Source: Metellina segmentata (lineage: Eukaryota > Arthropoda > Arachnida > Araneae > Tetragnathidae). From it: a stretch of 64,000 nucleotides of DNA. The stretch covers positions 33,521,742-33,585,741 of the forward strand of contig OX375881.1 in assembly GCA_947359465.1 (NCBI GenBank), read 5' to 3'. Under the pieces are notes generated by a model. The model did no database searches. It was not told where the DNA came from and worked only from the letters and a program-made list of their open reading frames with translations. The first letter of the stretch is position 1, and every line of letters starts with the position of its first letter. The position numbers and the translations under genes are program-made. Positions 59,930-64,000 of this stretch are shown here, in pieces.

Positions 59930-60758
59930 TGACAGAAAGATTGAACGATGTAAAAAAATAATCCTATGTGTCTATATTATTATTTTTCACGCATCCATAC
60001 TTTTTTAAACATTGTAATTTAAAAATTGATTCTAACAACTCTAAAGATTAGCAGTTTTAACTTAAATTTTAAACAGAAATGATTATATTCCATGGCACAA
60101 CTAACAAGATTTTAATTGAAAACATGTTATATGGCAATCAATGTTCAATAAAATGGAAATGGTCTGCTGAAAAAATGGAAATGTTCTACAATGAATTTTC
60201 ACAAACTAATTATGTTAAAATAGTAGTAGTTTAATGTTTGTTAAAGTTAATGATTTGTTAATAATAATGTTAAAAGTTTAATGATTTTGCTATATTTTTG
60301 GGCAAAGCTGGAATATTATTCAAATATATATTAATGAGTTTCATAAAAGTTATCTTATTCATACCATTTATGTCATGGAGGCATTTTTAATGATTTTCAT
60401 GCAATGAGGCGCAGTATTTTGTTTTTTTCGCCTCTTGCAAAGGCATTTCAATTATATTTTATGACACCCTATTTCCCGAGCCCATTTTTCAACCCTATCT
60501 GGCAGGTGCATATTCAGAGGTAAGGCTGACCAAAAATAAAGGCTGAAATTATGCTTTGATGAACCACCAGTTGAAAATTCGAGGACTGGCCAGAAATTCA
60601 TTTTTTTTAAAAACAGCGTTTCGAAAATATAATTGACTCAAAACAAACATTTTCTGTCACGGAATGTGTGACCGAAAATGTCGCGTTTGGGTGGTAGAGT
60701 GCGCTGTTTAGGTCAGCCAACAACATCGTATCTGTAGCGTAAGGCGTGGTACGCTAAG
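59930..60758. other. AT-rich non-coding stretch
   Basis: Nothing was recognised between the tRNA gene and the next SINE. Confidence 0.45.
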
Positions 60759-61076
60759 GTAGTTAATTAACGTCACACTGGAGCAAAACAACGGGCTATT
60801 GGCAACAGTCCGGGATCAATCCCCAAGGGAAATATTCGAGAACAACACCACGTACTTTTGATGAGAATAACACTTGATCAGGCAGCCAACTCTGCAAACT
60901 AACACACCACGCCAATGGGAGGGCCGACCAACCGGCATAGTGGTTAAGATGTTAGCCTGTAGATCGGAAGGTTCCTGGTGGTGCAGAGGGTGGCACGAGA
61001 ACGACGTTAATTACAAATTATTACCAATGTGAGGATATTTGAGGCCACGATGGAGTTAACTATCATCAGCCCCCTT
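60759..61076 (-). mobile_element. Diverged SINE interrupted by a short SINE fragment
   Basis: The minus-strand SINE starts at its tail (GTAGTTAATTAACGTCACAC). It runs to about 60918 and resumes near 61024 (CAATGTGAGGATATTTGAGG). Between lies a + strand SINE head (60923-60978, GCCGACCAACCGGCATAGTG) joined directly to a tail (ACGACGTTAATTAC), an internally deleted copy. Confidence 0.7.
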
Positions 61077-61089
61077 TGTACACGAAGGT

Positions 61090-61280
61090 AAATGGTAATG
61101 GTAATTTTAGTTAACGTCGTACTAGAGCAATACAACGGGCTATTGACGACGGTCCGGGATCAGTCCCTCAAGGGAAAGATCCGAGGACAACACCTCGTAA
61201 TTTTGAACCACGGTCAGATGACGAGGCAACACCTAAGCTGGCACCCCACTCTCCAAACTTCCACGCCAACCCAACGTGAA
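61090..61280 (-). mobile_element. 5'-truncated SINE with 13-bp target duplication
   Basis: TGTACACGAAGGT flanks it exactly (61077-61089 and 61281-61293). The copy has tail and body only; the tRNA head was lost at insertion. It lies inside the older SINE sequence. Confidence 0.85.
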
Positions 61281-61368
61281 TGTACACGAAGGTGTTTGGC
61301 GTCTCGTCCTTCCTGTAGTACTGCGGCTCAACAAGTTGATAGAAAGTCTTCCTCAGATAGTGTTGCTA

Positions 61369-61910
61369 TCTCTGCCGTTATAAAAGGAAGTGTTTGTCTG
61401 TTTGTTTCGCGGCTGCAAAATCCTGACGATCTATGACACTTACAGCAATGATATTTGGCACACAGGTAGTCCGAATTTTTTGCAATTTTTTGGGACGTGG
61501 CAAAATTTAAAATTTAATCTAGAAGATTTTTAAATGAACTTTATAGTTTTATTCTCCATCGGTTTTTTAACGCGTTTCTATCAGAGAGAGAGAGAGAGAA
61601 GGGAAACGCCGGAAATGACCTTCCACGTCAGCCGTTCTCCGACAGTACGCGGAGAAAATTACTTTTTTCGTTTCCGTTTTGATTTTGACGGAGGAATGAT
61701 TTACAGTCACAGTTCTTTTTCTATCTCCTAGACCGTTAAAGATAGAGTAAAAATTCAACGGATTTGAAATCTACAGAACATTTTAGTTTAGATTGATACC
61801 TAAAAATATGATTTTCTTAAAATAAATAATTTTTTAATTCAACATATCTTTAACGGATTTGAAATCTGCGGAAATTTTTACCCCAGATTAATACCTTACA
61901 CCACGGGCAT
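61369..61910 (+). mobile_element. Helitron-like family 2 copy
   Basis: The 5' end A|TCTCTGCCGTTATAAAAGG is followed by GAAGTGTTTGTCTG, AATCTAGAAGATTTTTAAAT and two blocks with AACGGATTTGAAATCT. The 3' end stops at CTTACACCACGGGC without a CTAG. A GA-repeat lies at 61587. The frames at 61534-61731 and 61758-61567 are repeat translations. Confidence 0.65.
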
Positions 61911-62221
61911 AATAGATAAGAGGAAGATATTAAATAACTCCATCTTAATTTATTATCAAAATCACTAATCCCTAAGGTCAATATCGCATTTTTATCTACA
62001 TTTAGTATTCTTATTGCGGTGGCTGGTGTTTGATACAACCCAAAGGCGGACACTCCAGATATTAAGGTGTGTTGCTAAAAAGTATCTCTTCCTTCCGGTA
62101 TTACAGCTGCTTGTAACGTAGTGGGCCGAGTGGTGTGCCTTTCTACAAAATGAAACAGCCTAGTTTAAAAATGACTTGCATTTTATTTTGCAAATAATTA
62201 TATTTACACTTTGTTCACTAG

Positions 62222-62465
62222 AGATTTGCATCCCTATGACATGGGTGGTGCAAAACCGGCAAAAAACTCAACTGCCGCGGCCTCATCAACGAGCACCGCA
62301 AAACCAAAACCTCCGCTTCCCTCGAGTTCTCCAACGAATCTCTTTTGTCGGCAGACCCCTCATTCCGCCAGCCACAAATCACTGGCACCACAAAACAAAC
62401 GGGACAGATGTTGCGACATTCGTCAGCAGTGCTCGGGCATATGTATCAGGAATTTGGAATCAAAG
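62222..62465 (+). other. GC-rich candidate exon, gene not identified
   Basis: A CTTTGTTCACTAG acceptor (ends 62221) and an AATCAAAG|GTCAGT donor (after about 62465) bracket a GC-rich island in AT-rich DNA. Two frames are open through most of it. One gives MGGAKPAKNSTAAASST, a low-complexity protein. The other passes INEHRKTKTSASLEFSNES and ends TGQMLRHSSAVLGHMYQEFG. I recognise no family. It could be the first exon of a gene extending beyond the palindrome, or a retrocopy fragment. Confidence 0.35.
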
Positions 62466-62744
62466 GTCAGTGGCGGTGGCGGCGACGTTACAGACTTCCC
62501 CTCTCTCTGGGAGAAATTTTTCTCGTAGATGAAAAGTTTCTTTCTCCAAAACAACTGTCAGTTTTCACAACACAGAAGCACATTATTATAATGTCGTTTT
62601 TAAGGTTAGACATACCAATCCGATATCCCAGAGTTGTGGCTTTTGACAAAAAGTTAAACCTTTCACACAAAATTCTACTAAAAGCATTTAATTTAAATAA
62701 AAACTTTCAAGTCAGTAAGGCTCATATCAATCCAATTAAGTTAT

Positions 62745-63249
62745 AATTATTTTGCTATGATATAATGGTCGTTACTTTGAATTATAGAAATAACTTATAT
62801 GTATTGTGTTGGTTTAAGGGTAATTCAAAATGTTATTTTGATTATTAATTCTACATACTATATAAATAGTAGAATACTGAGTACAAAAAAATTTATTTTT
62901 ATGTGTCATAATACATTTTTTTTTGTGTTTGAATAAAAATTTAGGTTTTAAAATATATACATAAATGGTTGATAATAGAGCAGTTACTTGTAAGGAAAAT
63001 ATATACAATATAATCAATCATTAAACCATTTATGTATATATTTTAAAACCTAAATTTTTATTCAAACACAAAAAAAAATGTATTATGACACATAAAAGTA
63101 AATTTTTTTGTACTCAGTATTCTACTATTTATATAGTATGTAGAATTAATAATCAAAATAACATTTTGAATTACCCTTAAACCAACACAATACATATAAG
63201 TTATTTCTATAATTCAAAGTAACGACCATTATATCATAGCAAAATAATT
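62745..63249. repeat. Near-perfect palindrome, 226-bp arms, 53-bp spacer
   Basis: 62745-62970 and 63024-63249 are reverse complements with a single visible mismatch (T/C near 62900) and no indel, including an identical 9-base homopolymer. Neither arm shows transposon ends. It could be a recent inverted duplication, a foldback element or an assembly or template-switch artefact. Confidence 0.9.
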
Positions 63250-63312
63250 TCATACAGTACAATCAATTAGAAAATAGTCATAATTCACAATTAAAATCTT
63301 TTCATATAACGT

Positions 63313-63425
63313 AATCATAATTCATAATTAAACTCGTCTCAAAACAATCATAATTCATAATTAAACTCGTCTCAAAACAATCATAATTCATAATTAAACT
63401 CGTCTCAAAACAATCATAATTCATG
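63313..63425. repeat. 33-bp tandem repeat, 3.4 copies
   Basis: The unit runs AATCATAATTCATAATTAAA then CTCGTCTCAAAAC. Three copies are identical, suggesting recent expansion. Confidence 0.9.
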
Positions 63426-63548
63426 ACTATTCCCACAGTATATTCGTAGTTAAAATAATGTTTTAACTGATTAGTCCTCAATGTCAGACCAAATCGAATT
63501 ATACTGGTAAGATTTAAAAAAAAATAAAAATTCTGTGGGTGAAAATCC

Positions 63549-64000
63549 CTAACGACTAAATATTTTCGACAGGGTTTCTTCGTGACACAAAACCTTTATT
63601 TTTGTTCTATTCTCCCCAGGCACAACTAACGTTTTCCTTTCATTCCGCAAGTGGTCTTTCTGATATCGAAATAGCGACTCGTTATCGATGCTATATTTAC
63701 CTTTAGGGGTCGAAATTTCCCCTGACTTATTGTGAGCTCTTGCAAGTGCTACTCGTTCTACCCTTAACTCTAATTCTCCCGTTATCAGTTCTCTCTCCGG
63801 CAACTCAATACTTTCTATTTCGTTAGAGGGTGGTACCTTTAAACTGTCCCCATTTTTTGTTCCCAGGACACAGTCTGTTCCTTCATTCGAGTCCCCGTTT
63901 AATTCAGCAATCACGTTTTTATCTTTGCACACTTCGGTTTCCCGTATGCAAGATGGGCGGTTATGTTGTACTGCTTTTCTTAGGGAACGCGTTTGGACAG
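63549..64000 (-). pseudogene. Retrotransposon pol fragment (before the integrase zinc finger)
   Basis: The minus strand is open from the window edge to a TAG at 63549-63551 (about 150 codons). Near its C-terminus, SLFRYQKDHLRNERKTLVVP followed by a conserved R...I..LCHEE pattern resembles the segment between RNase H and the HHCC zinc finger of Ty3/Gypsy-type integrases. The expected HxxxH and CxxC residues are not reached, because the frame stops. The rest of the element lies outside the window. Family placement is by motif recollection and moderate. Confidence 0.5.

Noticed and set aside
62745..63425. Possible CRISPR-like or phage-like repeat structure
   Set aside because: The DNA is eukaryotic. 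The units are a palindrome and a head-to-tail 33-bp tandem repeat without spacers.

Overview
This window looks like nuclear DNA from an arthropod, very AT-rich and packed with transposable elements. Evidence is one long multi-exon gene with GT-AG introns, a nuclear tRNA gene, and SINE, LINE, Helitron, hAT, Tc1/mariner, MULE and piggyBac-type insertions. A chelicerate such as a spider is my best guess, but nothing in the sequence proves it.

The one clear protein-coding gene is a CD98/4F2 heavy-chain gene (SLC3A2-like) on the + strand. It has ten coding exons from 35441 to 53557, joined in frame to a 654-residue type II membrane protein with a GH13 (alpha-amylase-like) ectodomain that has lost catalytic residues. 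A polyadenylation signal follows at 53723. Its introns hold most kinds of local repeat. An intact tRNA-His(GTG) lies at 59843-59914. Two short exon-like islands (15.5 kb and 62.2-62.5 kb) are not assigned.

Layout: 1-4.1 kb, AT-rich DNA with minisatellites and a nested TIR element. 4.1-12.5 kb, a Helitron-like element split by a 6.8-kb Mutator-like transposon with 50-bp TIRs, a 9-bp target duplication and a decayed spliced transposase. 12.9-13.4 kb, a deleted Tc1 element. 17.7-20.6 kb, a non-autonomous hAT-like element holding a complete short Helitron. 21.1-28.0 kb, a tRNA-derived SINE split by a 6.5-kb hAT element whose intron holds another Helitron and whose broken transposase exon contains a 34-bp Helitron 3' terminus. 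28-35 kb, microsatellite, minisatellite, MITE, SINEs, a Tc1 derivative and a retroposed segment. 35-53.6 kb, the CD98hc gene. 54.3-61.9 kb, a dense SINE cluster, a mariner pseudogene, Helitrons and the tRNA. 62.2-64 kb, a near-perfect 226-bp-arm palindrome, a 33-bp repeat and a retrotransposon pol fragment.

I found no operon-like or defence-like gene system. The notable content is the layered transposon record: insertions inside insertions with readable target duplications. Two items stand out: a Helitron terminus joined in frame inside a hAT transposase, and an element bearing two outward-facing Helitron 3' ends.
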